Shown piece after piece: positions 46,424 to 60,400 of a DNA stretch of 64,000 bases; the first letter of the stretch is position 1; each line of letters opens with the position of its first letter. Source of the stretch: Diphasiastrum complanatum (taxonomy: Eukaryota > Streptophyta > Lycopodiopsida > Lycopodiales > Lycopodiaceae); the NCBI GenBank assembly GCA_029204225.1, contig MU832123.1, positions 1-64,000 on the forward strand, given 5' to 3'. The position numbers and the translations under genes are program-made. Under the pieces are notes generated by a model. That model was not told the DNA's origin. It saw nothing but the letters and a program-made list of their open reading frames with translations, and did not search any database.

Positions 46424-47240
46424 TCATGGATTATTTTTTCCAAGTAAATCATCCAAGAATCGAAGAGAATAATGATCATCTGCAATCTCATCTCTAATTT
46501 CTTCAAGTAAACAAGAATCAACATCATCTAAAACTGAAAACATTTCATTTTTGTCGACCTCTTTGTTCATCTCATAATCCTTGTCATTTTGGATGTTCTC
46601 TTTGTTGGAGTAAAATGCCATGAGTAGCTATTGCAGCTATTTACTTTTCTTTTTTGTGCATTAAATATATCTCATCTTTGTTGAGTAGTGGTTGGCATGT
46701 TTCTTCCTCTCCTTGAGAAAGAATTCACCATAAATGCATGATCCATCACTGCACTACTAGAACTTTGAGCATCTCTTCTTAACTCTTCTTAGAAGAGAAT
46801 TCCAGAAATTTTGTCCAAAGTGGGTGTCGTTTTAGTGTGCTCACCAATTATTCATAAGATTTTGCTAATCCATTGAGTGTAATACTTACCATATCCACAT
46901 CTTCAATGAATTTTTGGACTACAATTAGTTAATCATGTACCTCCTTGATCCAAGTCAAGTACTTTTTTCATGGTCTCACCTTCAGTCATCTTCATTGTGT
47001 GAAACCTCCACTTCAAAAACAATATTCGGGTCAATGGCATAGCTTTGATCATGCTTTGTAATGTTTTCAATGCTAGAACAGTTGAAGTTTAAAGCACTAA
47101 TGTGTGATATCAAGTTATTGTGCACCGACATGTTGATAAGGCACTTTGCAAGCCCTTTTATCAAAATGATTTTGCTTCTTGATAGATCCATTGTCATCAT
47201 CTCCAAGCTCACCATGGCCTTGGGTTGTCCTAAATGTCAA
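46424..47240 (-). pseudogene. Ty1/copia gag fragment
   Basis: Minus strand. 47215-46982 (SLEMMTMDLSRSKIILIKGL) continues in broken frames into IEDVDMVSITLNGLAKSYE and LVSTLKRHPLWTKFLEF (about 46910-46800), which has the copia Gag pattern LNGLPxSYExLVxTL. 46621-46424 is an acidic frame (NDKDYEMNKEVDKNEMF) that may belong to the same protein. No zinc knuckle or pol seen. Confidence 0.55.
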
Positions 47241-47699
47241 AATAAGGATTTTTAAGCAAAATGAGCTAAAACTTCAATCTATTTTTTTTTTACGAAGTTT
47301 AGGTGAATCTAAACACCTTCACCCTTCAACATTGCCAGCTCAACAAAAGAACCCCTTAACTTTACAAAAATGTATAAAGTTGAAGGTTAAGTGGCTTGGC
47401 TCTCTGAAAACCTTCAATCTTCTATTCACCAAACGGACCTTCTAGTTGACAATTCAAACTTCAAATGCTATTTTCCAACCCTTTGTTAAACTTCTTCGCC
47501 AAACCAGTATGAAAACTCCTCTCCTCCTCCATGATCCAATAGAAATGAAAGAGAGAATCTTGATGATTTCTCTGTTTGATTTTTCCATTTTAGAGTAATA
47601 ATTTGTGAAACTACAGTACTTTGGGGACCAAAAATGGATCCTAAATGATCCACAAGAGTTACTATGTGCTTGCTTACCAATCTATCAGAAAACTAGTTA
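47241..47699. other. No supported gene
   Basis: Short frames on both strands without recognisable domains. Confidence 0.4.
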
Positions 47700-48277
47700 C
47701 CAGAAACTTGATCTAGATTGGCAAGTTCACAAACAACAAGCAGTGATAACGGAAATACAGATCATAAACATAAATCCAAGTTGGCACGTGTGTACTACAG
47801 GCTAAAGTACGACTTGCAAGCTGTGTTTGAAATTTTCAAAGTGTCGGTTTCATTTGAATCATCAAAAAACAATGTACATGAGAGTAGAAACTCGAGTTGC
47901 CAATGTGCTCCAAAAATAATCTATCTTCTCACTATGGAGAGATGGAATACATAGCAAAACTCACTTCCTTTGCTAAGTTAGGTGAAAATCCAGCAGTAAT
48001 AAGAAAGTAGACTCAACTTTCTTGCCCTAAAATGAAACCCTATCCTAGATCCTAGAGTCATGCTTGGTAGGTGCATGGTGTTGGTAGAAATCTCATCACA
48101 AATCAAGGTCTAGATCTTACAAAGTAGGAATCACTACCAAATGGACACAACCACTCCTCTTGACTCGAGCTAACCTGCCATGTGGCACTTTGGCCATACA
48201 AGTGTCAAACAAAAAATATAGACAAAATGTACAATATTCTACATGGCTAGATTTGCCAACATAGGCAATTTTTCACA
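47700..48277 (-). repeat. 3' LTR of a minus-strand copia element, left end uncertain
   Basis: Read on the minus strand it starts TGTGAAAAATTGCC at 48277, like the LTR at 25962 (TGTGAAAAATTGTC). A purine tract (minus strand GATTTGAGGAGAAG, 48278-48291) precedes it and RNase H lies upstream. The 3' end of the LTR was not located. Confidence 0.65.
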
Positions 48278-48291
48278 CTTCTCCTCAAATC

Positions 48292-48860
48292 TAGCCTTGG
48301 AAACAACAATACTTTTATCAATCACTCCAATTGAAGATCTAAGCTTGACAAATGAATCTTTAGGTAAAGATTTAGTAAACAAATTAGCCAAGCAACTTCA
48401 TGATGGCACATATTAGAGCTTGATCTCTTTGGCTTGCACTTTCTCCCTCACGAACTTATGAGCAATCTCGATGTGCTTGCTCCTTACATGGAATGTAGGA
48501 TTAGTAGCAAGTGATTGGTCTGATTGGTTGTCACAATAGGTGATAGGGATCTCCTCCTCCATGACATGAAGCTCCACCAATAGCCTTTTGAGCCACAAGA
48601 CCTCCTTGCATGTTGATGGCAAGTCCTTGTACTCGGATTTTGTCGAAGATAAGGAGATGGTATCTTGCTTTTTAGAAAGCCATGATACTACTCCATCACA
48701 TAGAAAAGTGGCAAAGGCACTTGTTGATAGTATGTGCCTTGCCGGTCATATTCAACAACTCCACCCACACATTGTGTTGCGATGGAAAAGACTTATTTTA
48801 GACAGTTGCTTTAGCAAATGTAGACATAGTTCTCTTCACCAATTTGTATGATGCATATGC
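48292..48860 (-). pseudogene. Ty1/copia RNase H fragment
   Basis: Minus strand. Broken RNase H start near 48700 (VVSWLSKKQDTISLSST, SEYKDL), then an open frame 48622-48413 with PSTCKEVLWLKRLL, TYCDNQSDQSLATNPTFHVR (conserved CDNQSxxxLxxNPxFH) and SKHIEIAHKFVREKV. Ends before the purine tract. RT and upstream domains are missing. Confidence 0.85.
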
Positions 48861-49807
48861 TCCTCTCTAAGCATATTATAATTTCCTACAATTATCAATG
48901 AATTGTTATTTGATCTGTTCAATTGTTTTTTTATGCCGTGTGCAAAGCTTTGAGTTGGGCCTTATCAATTTCACAGACATTATCAAAGTGTTTGAGATTA
49001 GGAACCGAATAGCGATTCTAGGATCAACGTGAGCTGCAAGAATTTTCATTCATTTTTGCCAAATCAAGCTGGTCCATATGATCACCCCAATGCTGCCTGT
49101 GGAGGTCGCTCATCCACCAACGTTTCTAGTATCTAGAGTCCCTCAATGTATTATCAAGAAGAAGGAAGATTGTGGCCAGCAGATGGCACTTTAATCATGT
49201 AGCCTAGGCAAAGCAAGACTAAATGGCCACGAGTCTGATTCGTTTTTCTACTCTTCACAGCTATTTCCATATCTAAACTCTAATGATTTAAATCTCTACA
49301 ACACTTTTCAAGTTGGTCTTTCAAAAAGCATTTGTTTACTACTTTTAGATTTGTGAGTGATAATATGATTATTTAGCTTTTGTTTGGGAATTGATACGAT
49401 ATTGACAGTAGGAGCCTTTAATTGTTTTGTGTATAAATCGATGGATCGAATGACTGATTGAGTGAGGTGATGCTACTTTTGATCCCTCTCAAGTATAATT
49501 GTTTTAGGGTTTTTGTCTTGCTAGATGGAAGATGATGCATTGCACACTGTTGCTACTACATTCGCAATGGTATTGATTTTATGGTTCAGGCATGTGTTTA
49601 GGATTTTCAATGTGGATGTTGATGCCAAGTGGATGACTATTGTGGGGAGGTACGAACATGGGGTTGTAGAAGAAGATAAACTAGTAATATATCAATTGGA
49701 TATGTATATAAGCAAAAAAGAAAAGGGCCTTGGAAATCTATGAGTAATTTATTTGCAAGTTTAGTGAGTTTAGAGTTCAGGGTAGTAATCCAAAAAAGGT
49801 AGCACAT
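48861..49807. other. No supported gene
   Basis: A 72-codon frame at 49525-49743 (VDVDAKWMTIVGRYEHGVVE) looks protein-like but has no recognised domain. A Tyr/Pro/Asn-rich broken frame at 49030-49210 (PYDHPNAACGG) may be a gag tail. Confidence 0.35.
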
Positions 49808-49860
49808 AGTTTAGGGTTTAGGGTTTAGCGTTCATGGTTTAAGGTTTAGGGTTTAGGGTC
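49808..49860. repeat. Interstitial telomere-like TTTAGGG repeat
   Basis: About seven heptamers, GTTTAGGGTTTAGGGTTTAG followed by variants (CGTTCATGG, TTTAAGG) and three more TTTAGGG. G-rich strand is the plus strand, opposite to the field at 1510-1900. Confidence 0.85.
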
Positions 49861-51320
49861 TATGATCAAGTCCTTTTTACATTTTTGTGTCTAATAATTG
49901 ATCTGAAACATCATTCATATGTGGTAATGGATTCTTTTTTTCTTGGGAGATTATTGCGAGCTCAATAATCCGCACACAATCACATACCATTATTAATCTT
50001 GATCATTTTTATTTGTGCACTCATTGGACTATGGCCAATTGAATATTTCCAAGCTTGTTGACTAGATCGCCAAGATATATCTGAATTCTTGGGACTATTT
50101 AAATTGTACTTTATAAGAGAGGTGGATTGGAAGTGAATGGTCATGATAGCATGGTCAATTTTCCATTCCGATCTATTGCGTAGATTGAAATTGAGTACAT
50201 CAATTATGAGCTAAAATTGAAATTTTATAACATGAACATGCAATTGCTCTACTATATACATATCACCAATCTTGAGATTGGGCAATATAAACTAAGAGAT
50301 GTATAAAATAGAACATGGAATCATTTTCCTATGTACATGTCACCAGTCTTGAAGAACTTGTGTTGGTACTAGTCCAACATACTTCTTCAACAAGATCATA
50401 TGGAACTTGTTATGGATATTTCATTCTACAGGTACCTCTTCACAAGTGTGATTTTTTATAACTTGAAAAGCAAGCTCTAACAAAAATTCTTTAAATATAA
50501 CCATAGATGGTAATTTGGGTTTACCAAAAGAAGCATTCACAATTTTGTTACAAGGAAATTTTGCAATAGGAAGGTCATTTTAGGCACTACGGGTCACTTC
50601 AAATAGGTCTACGAAAACTTTCGGCTCATTGAAAGTTGTAACATAGAAATATTCAACAACTAAACTGTTTGACATGTAAATTGCCTCGGAATGGCATTAT
50701 GGACACTTTTGTTTTGGAACACGGAAACATTGTTTAAAAAAAAAAACTGTGATTTTTTTTATCGCGGGCGAGGACAAATTTCATAGGTAGGCCATTGCTA
50801 CAACCTTCTTTCCACTGTTCTAAGAATACTCTTATCAACATAATGATAAATTTGGCTTCAACAAATGATTTAAGTAGGAGTAATTATTCGATTTGGGAAG
50901 CAAATGAGGTGATTAGCTTGAATCATGCAAATTATTCGAGCAAAATCTTAAAGTGATTTAAAATGCTGAAGGGCTACAAATGGAGATCGAGATTACAAAG
51001 CACAAACTTAAGTTGGTTAATTCAAAGTAGAAAGTTCTGAAGTGATAAAAAAACTTCGTCTAGCAAAAAATAGAAGGATGACTAGTTGAATTGTCATATC
51101 AATAAGCAGTATACTATAACAGAAAATGTGATCACCAAAAAACACATGATTTTGGCCTTTTTAGCCAATATAACTTGATTTAAACTATATGTACAAGCTA
51201 TATGGTTGTACTATTGAAACCAGTCAACTTCTTCAAAGTTTGGAGTCGAACATCATTTCAAATGTCAACAACAAAGGGGGAAATGGTAAAATTAGATAAA
51301 AGTTTGTAAGTACCTGTCGA
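49861..51320. other. No supported gene
   Basis: AT-rich. No reading frame or motif worth calling. Confidence 0.5.
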
Positions 51321-51324
51321 CATG

Positions 51325-51850
51325 ATGAATCAGCTCCTGCAGATGCCAATTTGCTCTTGCAAATTTGCTCCTCACAGTTCCAATAAGCTCCTACGCTCCT
51401 GCAAATCTGCTCCTCACAGTTCCAATAAGCTTCTTCGGACTCCAATCACCTCCTGCAAACTCAAATCATCTCCTGCATACTCCAATCGGCTCCTGCAAAT
51501 CTGCTTTTAACATTGGCATGCTGAAAGAAGCCTGATATGTGTTGTAGGATGCTTGAAATGCATTTTGGGATGGTGATGGAAGCTTGAAAAGCATTGTGAG
51601 ATGGTGAAAGAGGCCTGAAATGTGCTGTGGGGAGGTGAAAATGGCCTGGGATCCACTACGGGATGGTGAGGGAATCAAGAAATGCATTGTGGGTTGTGAA
51701 GGAGGCCTGAAATCCGTTGTGGATGGTGAAGGCGGGCTGAAATCCACTATGGATAGTGAAGGAGGCCAGTTGATCGCTGTGATGGTGAAGGGAGAGCGAG
51801 CAAGTGCAGATGATCTCTGCGATGGTGAAGGGAGAGCGAGCAAGTGCAGA
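51325..51850. repeat. Two adjacent minisatellites
   Basis: 51325-51500 repeats TCCTGCAAATCTGCTCC and ACTCCAATCA/CAGTTCCAATAAGCT units, including an almost perfect 46-bp duplication near 51360 and 51407. 51520-51850 repeats a 30-37-bp unit around GGATGGTGAAGGAGGCCTGA and ends with two copies of GATGGTGAAGGGAGAGCGAG. Apparent reading frames across them are repeat artefacts. Confidence 0.8.
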
Positions 51851-51895
51851 GCGTGAGCAGAAACAAGGAGCGTGAGAGGGAGAGACCCCCCGTGC

Positions 51896-52974
<1,079 letters not shown>

Positions 52975-53612
52975 TGGGACAAAGGACGTTGGATTTGAGC
53001 AGGATTGGATCTGTTTGGTCCGAAATAGGCTCATGAACCTGTGGCCACCCCTTGTTGTGATTTCGGTCAGTATGCACCAAATCCGACTGGTGCCGAGAAC
53101 TATCCGTGAAGCCCTTTTCGGGAGGTCACTTGACGTAATAAACTGAGAAACTACCCGTTTCATGTCTGGTCTGTTCCTACAGGTTCCCCGCGAGATTACC
53201 CACTGGCCAAAATCGAAAGCTAGCAAAGCCGACACTGTTCAAAAAAACCGGAGTCGAAGGACGGAAGAATGTGAAACTAGTCCATTTCTCGTGCCCTAAT
53301 TGCGTTGTTTCCGGCGTAAAGACTGTTTGGGGCAAAGGACGTCGGATTTGAGCGAAATTGGATTTGTTTGATCCAAAATAGGCTCACAAACCTGTGGCCA
53401 CCCCCCGTTTGTGATTCTGGATAGTATGCATCGAATCCGACAGGTTCCGAGAACTATCCCTGAGGCCCTTTTTGGGAGGTCACTTCAAATGGACGTAATA
53501 GACTGAGAAAATATCCATTTCATGTCTGGTCTGTTCCTACAGGCTCCCCACGAGATTACCCACTAGCGGAATTGAAAGCTAGCGAAGCCGACACCGTTCA
53601 AAGAAACCGGAG
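52975..53612. repeat. Direct duplication, period 353 bp
   Basis: 52975-53255 and 53327-53612 are collinear: AAAGGACGT(T/C)GGATTTGAGC, TAGGCTCA, CTGTGGCCACCCC, GAGAACTATCC, GGGAGGTCACTT, TTTCATGTCTGGTCTGTTCC and GAGATTACCCACT all occur in order in both. Differences are about 10-15 percent by eye. About 70 bp between the units is unique. No protein motif. Confidence 0.88.
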
Positions 53613-53990
53613 GGTTGTTGTTGTTGTCAAATCCGTTAGCATAGTTGTATGGGATGAGCGTGAAAAGGGCCATGACGTCAACATTTGCTGAAATGAACGT
53701 TGGTGAAAATGTGAGAAATGCATCACTCTGACGAAATGCCTTAGGATTTGATTTACAGGGTGCCTTCACTTTTTCTAGAGCACTTTTGGCATTTTTGTAA
53801 GGCAGTGTCGCCTTTTTCACCTGTCACAAAACACGTGTAAAAATACAGTGTCGCATTTTTCACCTTTTCTTCGCTTGTGAGAATTTACATGTAAATATGC
53901 AGACTATGCGACAACGTGAGTCAAAATGCAACAGAAATGGAGGCAGATTAAAATGGGATTTAGGAGAATAGAGGAAATAAATCCCATTTT
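53613..53990. repeat. LTR-like fragment with GCGACACTG words
   Basis: On the minus strand it carries AAAAATGCGACACTGTATTTTT and AGGTGAAAAAGGCGACACTGCC, the same vocabulary as the copia C and copia G LTRs. Confidence 0.55.
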
Positions 53991-55638
53991 CTAAGTGGAA
54001 GGATTTGGGATTGGCCATGGACAAAATTATCATCCATACGTCGAACTAGCCAATCATCCATCAACCACATAGCTGGGAGATATCAGTGGACTTCCATCGA
54101 GCCCTACAGGCATACCAAGGGGAGTATATCCACTCTCTCGATCCCACAGTCAGGCAATCGGCATTGTTCGCAAAAGATCTAACCTTATTGGCATCCGTTG
54201 CAACGATGGGACGATTGCCTTCCCACTTTGTCATTCGATCCAAATAAGCCAATGGCGTCAAATAATATTAAGGATTAACTGCGGTGGCCTGTTGACAGAT
54301 CCCCTACTCTAGAGGACCTGTTGTTTCTTTGTTTTTCTGATTCTTTCTACTTCTTCAGAACCGATTCTGCCTATTACCAGGCTTAAAGGCATTCGTTAGA
54401 TGTCTTCTTGATTTAACAATGCCAACTCAGGTAGAAGGGACAAAGTGTCGTTTTAGTATTTTCTTTATGTCCTGCCTATCAGAGGACAATGCACTTACAT
54501 TCTACATGGATGCAAGCCAAGAACGCTCATTCACAAATCAGCATACAAAACAATATGTGTTCTACAGATTCTACAGCTACCTACACTTAAAACGGACTGA
54601 AATCAGAGCCTACACTACATTAATACTGAACTACCTTGCATAAATTGACAAAACAAGAAACAAGAAACTAATCTACAGCATGTTAGACGTCCAAGAATCA
54701 AGAAACCAACTAGCCTTTTGATTCTTGGACATCCCAAGAACATCAAGAACTGGATTGTACAGAGATATGCAAGAATCACACCACAAATCCAGCCTATTTA
54801 GTTTCCTTGAATACTGGCTTCTACATTAATTCACAAGAAAAGAAGAAAGCTAATCCACAACTAGGAAAGCAAGAAAACTAATCCACTCTAAATCCACAAC
54901 CACACACAATATGAATGGAAGGGCATGATCATAGGGGCATCACTCAAGAAAACCATCATGATCAAGGAGCTTAGTGTAGCATCAAACTCATGGAAAATCT
55001 TCTTATTAAGCATGGAGTAGATACAATGCAAAAGCTCCTCTTCACAAAGAGAGTCTCTTAAATAAGCAAGAGAGCTCCTTAGGTGGCATCCTAGTGGAAT
55101 TTTCACATTTCTCAAATTACAAGTGGAATAATGCTCTCCACTAGAAGTCGCCATCAAAAGGTGGCTCACTCTACTTTCTTTAAGAGGGGTCTACTTGCAT
55201 TTATTACATTTGCTTACAAATACTAGTTCCTACATGGTCATTCCATCTTCTGGAATTCACCATGAGGCTTACACAGTTCTTGCATGTCTATATTGGCTAG
55301 TATTTCTCGGCTCTCAGTCTTCATTAGTCTCGTCTTCTCAGAGACCTCCTCGGTCTAAGGTGAGAGGTGCTCTTGAGTTGCTCTATCCGAGTATCTTGGG
55401 GATTCGTCAGAATCAGCCAACATGGCCAGATTATATTTCCATGCTACAATGATGGGAGGTTCCTGGGAATCTCGATTTCTAGCCTGGACGACTTCAAAGT
55501 GGATCGTCGAAGCCCATCATTGTTTTTTTGCCGCACAACCTAGATTTCAACACTGTCCGACTCGATTTCATGGAGAAGATGCAGTATCATTTAATAAAAA
55601 TTTGAGTGATGCAAATAAAAGCCCACAGTAGCTGCATC
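53991..55638 (+). pseudogene. Gag-like ORF of gag-only LTR element, copy 2, disrupted
   Basis: 53991-54260 matches the copy 1 protein from KDLGLAMDKI to FDPNKP in the same order (SVDFHRALQAYQ, LDPTVRQSALFAKDLTLLAS) with stops and one frameshift near 54206. Similarity stops at about 54262 and resumes at about 55425 (ARLYFHATMMGGSWESRF, TTSKWIVEAHHCFF), ending at NKSPQ and TAG. The TGG at 55457 shows the ancestral Trp at the place of copy 1's nonsense codon. Only the C-terminal half is present; the 5' side is truncated next to an LTR-like fragment. Confidence 0.8.
54262..55425. mobile_element. Insertion or rearrangement inside gag-only element copy 2
   Basis: About 1.16 kb with no match in copy 1, replacing about 45 bp of it. 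No reading frame with known domains. It starts TGTTGACAGATCC within 30 bp of the junction and could be a solo LTR, but I could not define ends or a target duplication. Confidence 0.5.
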
Positions 55639-55681
55639 TTGCAGGTGTCATGGGACCGCCACCAGTTTTGGTGGGGGATAC

Positions 55682-56430
55682 TGTTGGAGGGTTTGCGGAT
55701 CCCAAGGCAATCCTAACCCTAGTTAATAAGTGAGAGGGATTTAATGCCCTGCGTGAGTAAGTCCAATCCGATGATCACATAGAGATTTGATAAAAAGTCA
55801 ATAAAATGACTTTAGGCCTTTTTGCGGGACTTTTAATGTCGCAGGGCCAAAATGTCAAGTTAGTGAATAAAGTTGGGTTCCCCTCCAATTTGGATGGTTC
55901 TCACTCTTTTTTAAAATTTGAATAATTAGGGAGGTAGAAATGGGCCAATAGGATCTTGAGGCCAAGGCCCTACTCTCTACTATAAAAAGAGACCAGCTTG
56001 AGTTTTCTACACATGTACATATCTTCATTTCAATCAAGCAGATTGGTTCTCTTGTGAAATGGATTTATGAATGTCCTTGCTCTCTATCACTTTTCCTCCA
56101 TCTCTCATGCTTTTATTGTGTTTGCTAATTGTTGGATCTAAGTGTTATTGGGATTGCATGTTTTTATACTTTTTGTGAGAGAGAAGAGGGCAAAGAGAAA
56201 GAGTAAGCTATCTTCATTGTGGATCGTAGTGTTAATGGATGTGTAGTGTTAATGATTGTAGTGTTAATGCTTAGGGTTAATGGATGTTAGAGTAGATGTG
56301 GATCTTCCATTCATGCTGAAGTATGAAATATGTTATCACTCTCATGGGAACAAACCTACACATGACAACTAACTTCATCTCCTTGATGCTAGATTGATTA
56401 GATCTTGGGTTGAGGATAGGCAGGGAAAGT
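55682..56430 (+). repeat. 3' LTR of gag-only element, copy 2
   Basis: Starts TGTTGGAGGGTTTGCGGATC after the purine tract TTTTGGTGGGGGATAC. Collinear with 13006-13752, including CCAATAGGATCTTGAGGCC, the TATA box ACTATAAAAAG (55979-55989) and the ATGTCCTTGCTCTCTATCAC block. Confidence 0.85.
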
Positions 56431-56649
56431 AACCGAAATAGAACATAACCTCAAAGATGAAGATGAGTAGAATGCATTCATGGTGAACCATCACCATATC
56501 GATCAACATGAGGAATGATTCCTCAATTTCTAAGTGACACAATATATGACAATCCATCAATACAGATTATTCGGCTTACAATACAGATAAATTTGTTTAC
56601 CTTTGAGACAACAATTCACACATGATCAAAGGTGAAGATAATGTCCGGC

Positions 56650-57480
56650 TGAATTTTTAGAATGGAGAATCCAAAGTCATTCTAAAAATATATAAAGTTC
56701 CAAATCTAGCAACTAATCTATTGTAAATTACTGATTTAGGACAGTAGAGTTTGGATCAGATTCATGTAAGATTTTTGATAAATTGAAGAGAGTCCTTGCA
56801 CTAGGAAAAAGACAAGTATATCTTTATCAACTTACTCATTGCTATTCTGTGACTAACCGTGCTTTAAACAACTCAGTCTTGACTAATAAAGAATTAATTT
56901 GGCATTATAGACTTGGGCATTTGAATCATGTATTGATTGCTAATATGTCTAAACAATTTTTAATTTTTGATCTTGATTATCAAAGTATTGACTCTCCAGT
57001 CTGTCAAAGCTATACCATAGGAAGCAAGCCTTTCAAGTTAAATAAAGAACATGTATTTAGAAATCTTTTAGATGTAATTCATTCAAATACATGTGGCTCA
57101 ATGCAAACACCATTATTACTTGGTGCTACATTCTTTATGACATTTATTGATAATTATTCAAGAAGAGCTCCTATATATTTTATGAAGCACAAATCTGAAG
57201 CCTTCCACTTATTCAAGGTCTATAAAGAGTACGTTTAGCTGCAGACCGACAATGGTGGTGAATACATATTCAAAGCATTTAAGGAGTATTGATCGACAAA
57301 TTGGATCGAACAACAGCCTGCTACTTCCTATTCTCCTCAATCCAATAGACTTGCAGAGAGAAAGCACAGAACCTTAGTTGAATCTGCCAAATGCATGATC
57401 GCTCATGCATCATTGCCTAAGTATTTTTGGCAACATGCTATTTCTACAACAGCTTATGTGCAGAATTGATGTGTGACTAG
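56650..57480 (+). pseudogene. Ty1/copia integrase fragment
   Basis: The pre-integrase domain with HYRLGHLN (HxxxH) and CQSYTIG (one Cys of CxxC lost) is followed by the integrase core. The first Asp is replaced (VIHSNTCGSM instead of IHTDLCGP). FIDNYSRRAPIYFMKHKSEA is kept. A TAG at 57236-57238 is followed by TDNGGEY (second Asp) and, after further stops, AERKHRTLVESAKCM (Glu). It ends near WQHAISTTAYVQN at about 57470. Dead by substitution and stops; no other domains. Confidence 0.9.
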
Positions 57481-60400
57481 AGGTATATCGAACAACAAAG
57501 CTATACTATTACTACTTGTACAAGGTATTATAAGTTTCAGTCTATACTTGGTCATTAATTTGCCATCTTTAGGAGCAAGTACTTAACTTGGCAGCTATCA
57601 TAAATCTTTAAGCACTCTCTATTTATACATGTATAGAATCAAAGTAAGAGTATGAATCAAATGATCTACGCATGAGAATAAAGATGCATGCAAATAGATT
57701 CATCAAACAAGTTGAGACATAGCGAATAGTGTCAACTATCTATGCAATAGCTTTGGTCATCTCAGTATTGTTATTAATCTTCGAACTATTCTGAGAAGTC
57801 CATGTAATACTTCAAGTACTTTCTATTAGTGTAATACTATAGTTTCCTTATTGAATGAATTACTTTCAAGGATCATTTCAAAACACCATAATAAATGAAT
57901 GTCGCTTACTAAGCTTTTCCTATTTTCTCACTTTTAATATAGTTCATTCAGTTCAAGTTCACGGTCCAGTTCATGATGTTTGTTTGTTCTATCTAGTTAT
58001 GTATATTCCTTACTCCACTATTAGTTGGTTGATCGAACTAAGCAATTATTTATCAGAACTATTATGGATGTCTACAATGTCTCAAATAGTTTTGAATACC
58101 AAGTTAGGTCGATCGTGTGATAGTATTGTTAGCATGATAGCAAATTTGTGACAAATGTTATACAATTCATTCTTATCTCATAGAATTTCCTTCTTCTATG
58201 GAGAATCGTATTCTCTTGCAAATTTAGTTGCACTATATGGCCTTTTTTATTACAATTTGAAGATATAATATTAATTATATTCTCTAAATAATGGATTCTT
58301 TCCATTGAAAATGCATTACCATACCCTTCTAATCTTTCTAGGAAACCATTTTTTCCATGACACAAAATATATATGTAAAGTATTTGAACAAAATTTAGGA
58401 TGTTGTATGGAATGTACCTTTAGGATAAAATGCCCTGTATCTCCATAAATCCAAGTTTATTTCTCTGTCAACCCTATAATAACCATCAACTGATAGGCAA
58501 AACGCTTTCACACCTCTTTTAACTAAAGGAGCATATTCTTCGAAAAGATCTATATGGAAATGATTTTGTTTTTACTGTCAAAGGAAAAGCATGTTACAAT
58601 CAATATCAATTGAACAAAAAAATTAAATGTGATACACAAAGCATCATTATACATGTCATAATACCATTTTAGCATTTCATGTAGCACTTGAAGATGGGGA
58701 TTGCTCTTTGATTCAAAATGTTGTCATGGCACTCAATTTTTTTTGTAGTTCGCTCAATCTTACCCCTTTTTCCAAATCTTGCCCATCTCTCTTTTCTCTC
58801 GAGAGATGTAGGCATTTTATGTAGCATTCGAAATAAATGTTTTAATTTCTTTAAAATTGCTCAATCTAATGTAACATAGGTGGCGCTCTTCTTTTTGGTT
58901 CTTGCCCATGTCTCTTTTCTCCTGAGAGATGATTTCTCTCAAGGGAAGCCTTCGTTAACCATGGCTTTAACCAAAGTTGTCATTAGAATGGTTATGTATT
59001 GTAAGTACTATAGGCAAGCACTTCTTGTGTTTCAATTCTTTATTTTGACAAATCACTCTATCCTTTTGTCTTCAAAAACTCCTATAATGGATAATCTTTG
59101 TCAATATGTTTCGAAGTAGGTGAATTTGAAGACATAATCGAGTGAAGATTGGCATGTCAATCCATAAGCTATGCCAAGGGACATGCAACAAAACAATCAT
59201 AGTAACTGAGGAAAGTATGGAAATTGTTGAAACACTTGGCATGGGACAGTGGTCCTTATGTCCAAATGAACTAGTTTGGTTCTCAAAAAATTTGTTGTAC
59301 AGATACCATAAAATTTCTATAAACTTTTGTATTACCTCATCTCTAGTAAAAAATAAGTTGATTCTCCCTCTACATTATACGAACACTTATCATTACTAGA
59401 TTGATTATGGTGTGCTCGTGTCCTCCAACATTGTGATAATTAGGTCTCTTACCACCTACTCTACCAACGTGTTTTTGTAAACTCAAATCCATTTTTAATA
59501 TTATCCTCAATACCATATGGTCTTATTTTATGTTGACTCAAAATCTTCTTGAGAACATCCCCTTTGGCTAGCATTGTATTTTTATGTGTTGACTACTTTT
59601 TCTCTGGTAGATAAATTTTCTTGTTTGAAAAAATTAATATTTATTTGTCTTGTTTTAACGCCATTTGAAAAATATCAGATTACTCTTAGAAAAACCATTG
59701 GATTTAAAGCTCCACCAACTCGGGGGACTTTTATGTTCAATGAAAATGCACCACATGACAATAGAGATGACTTCATTGGATTTTGTGCAACATTTTTTAC
59801 TCTCAAATATAATTTTTTGTGGAAATAAACTTCTTATTTTGTCAAAAGAAACACACATCCCTACCTCGGTCGTATCAAACATGCAAATCTCAAGTATAGT
59901 TACCTCTTTCAAATTTTGATAACTATAGGCCCCTCTACAAATTCTCCCTTAATATTTTATGGACCTACATCCATTGTGTCATGTTTTACTCACACATCAT
60001 CAATTGGGACTCACCTTGTGAGAGGTCTTACTAGGACAACTTCCTTCTAAATGTGCATATTTGATCTTGGTGAGAGGTCTTACTAGGACAACTTCCTTCT
60101 AATTGTGCATATTTGATCTTGGTAAAATAGATTTGAATTGTTTCTATTGGAACAAAAAAACAATTGTCTTTGTGATTAATTAAAAGGATTTTCAACATCA
60201 AGTAAAACCTTTCTATAAGTGATCATAAAGATGTATAACAAATGTGAAATCTTTATAACAAATGTGAGCTAGTTTATGTTACAATTTGTCTTGAATGCAT
60301 TCACAAAATATTTTGATTTTATTATCTCTTGCAATAGCACACATATCATTATGTCATGGTTTAGTTTCACTGTTCTTTTACAAACACAAACGTACTGAAT

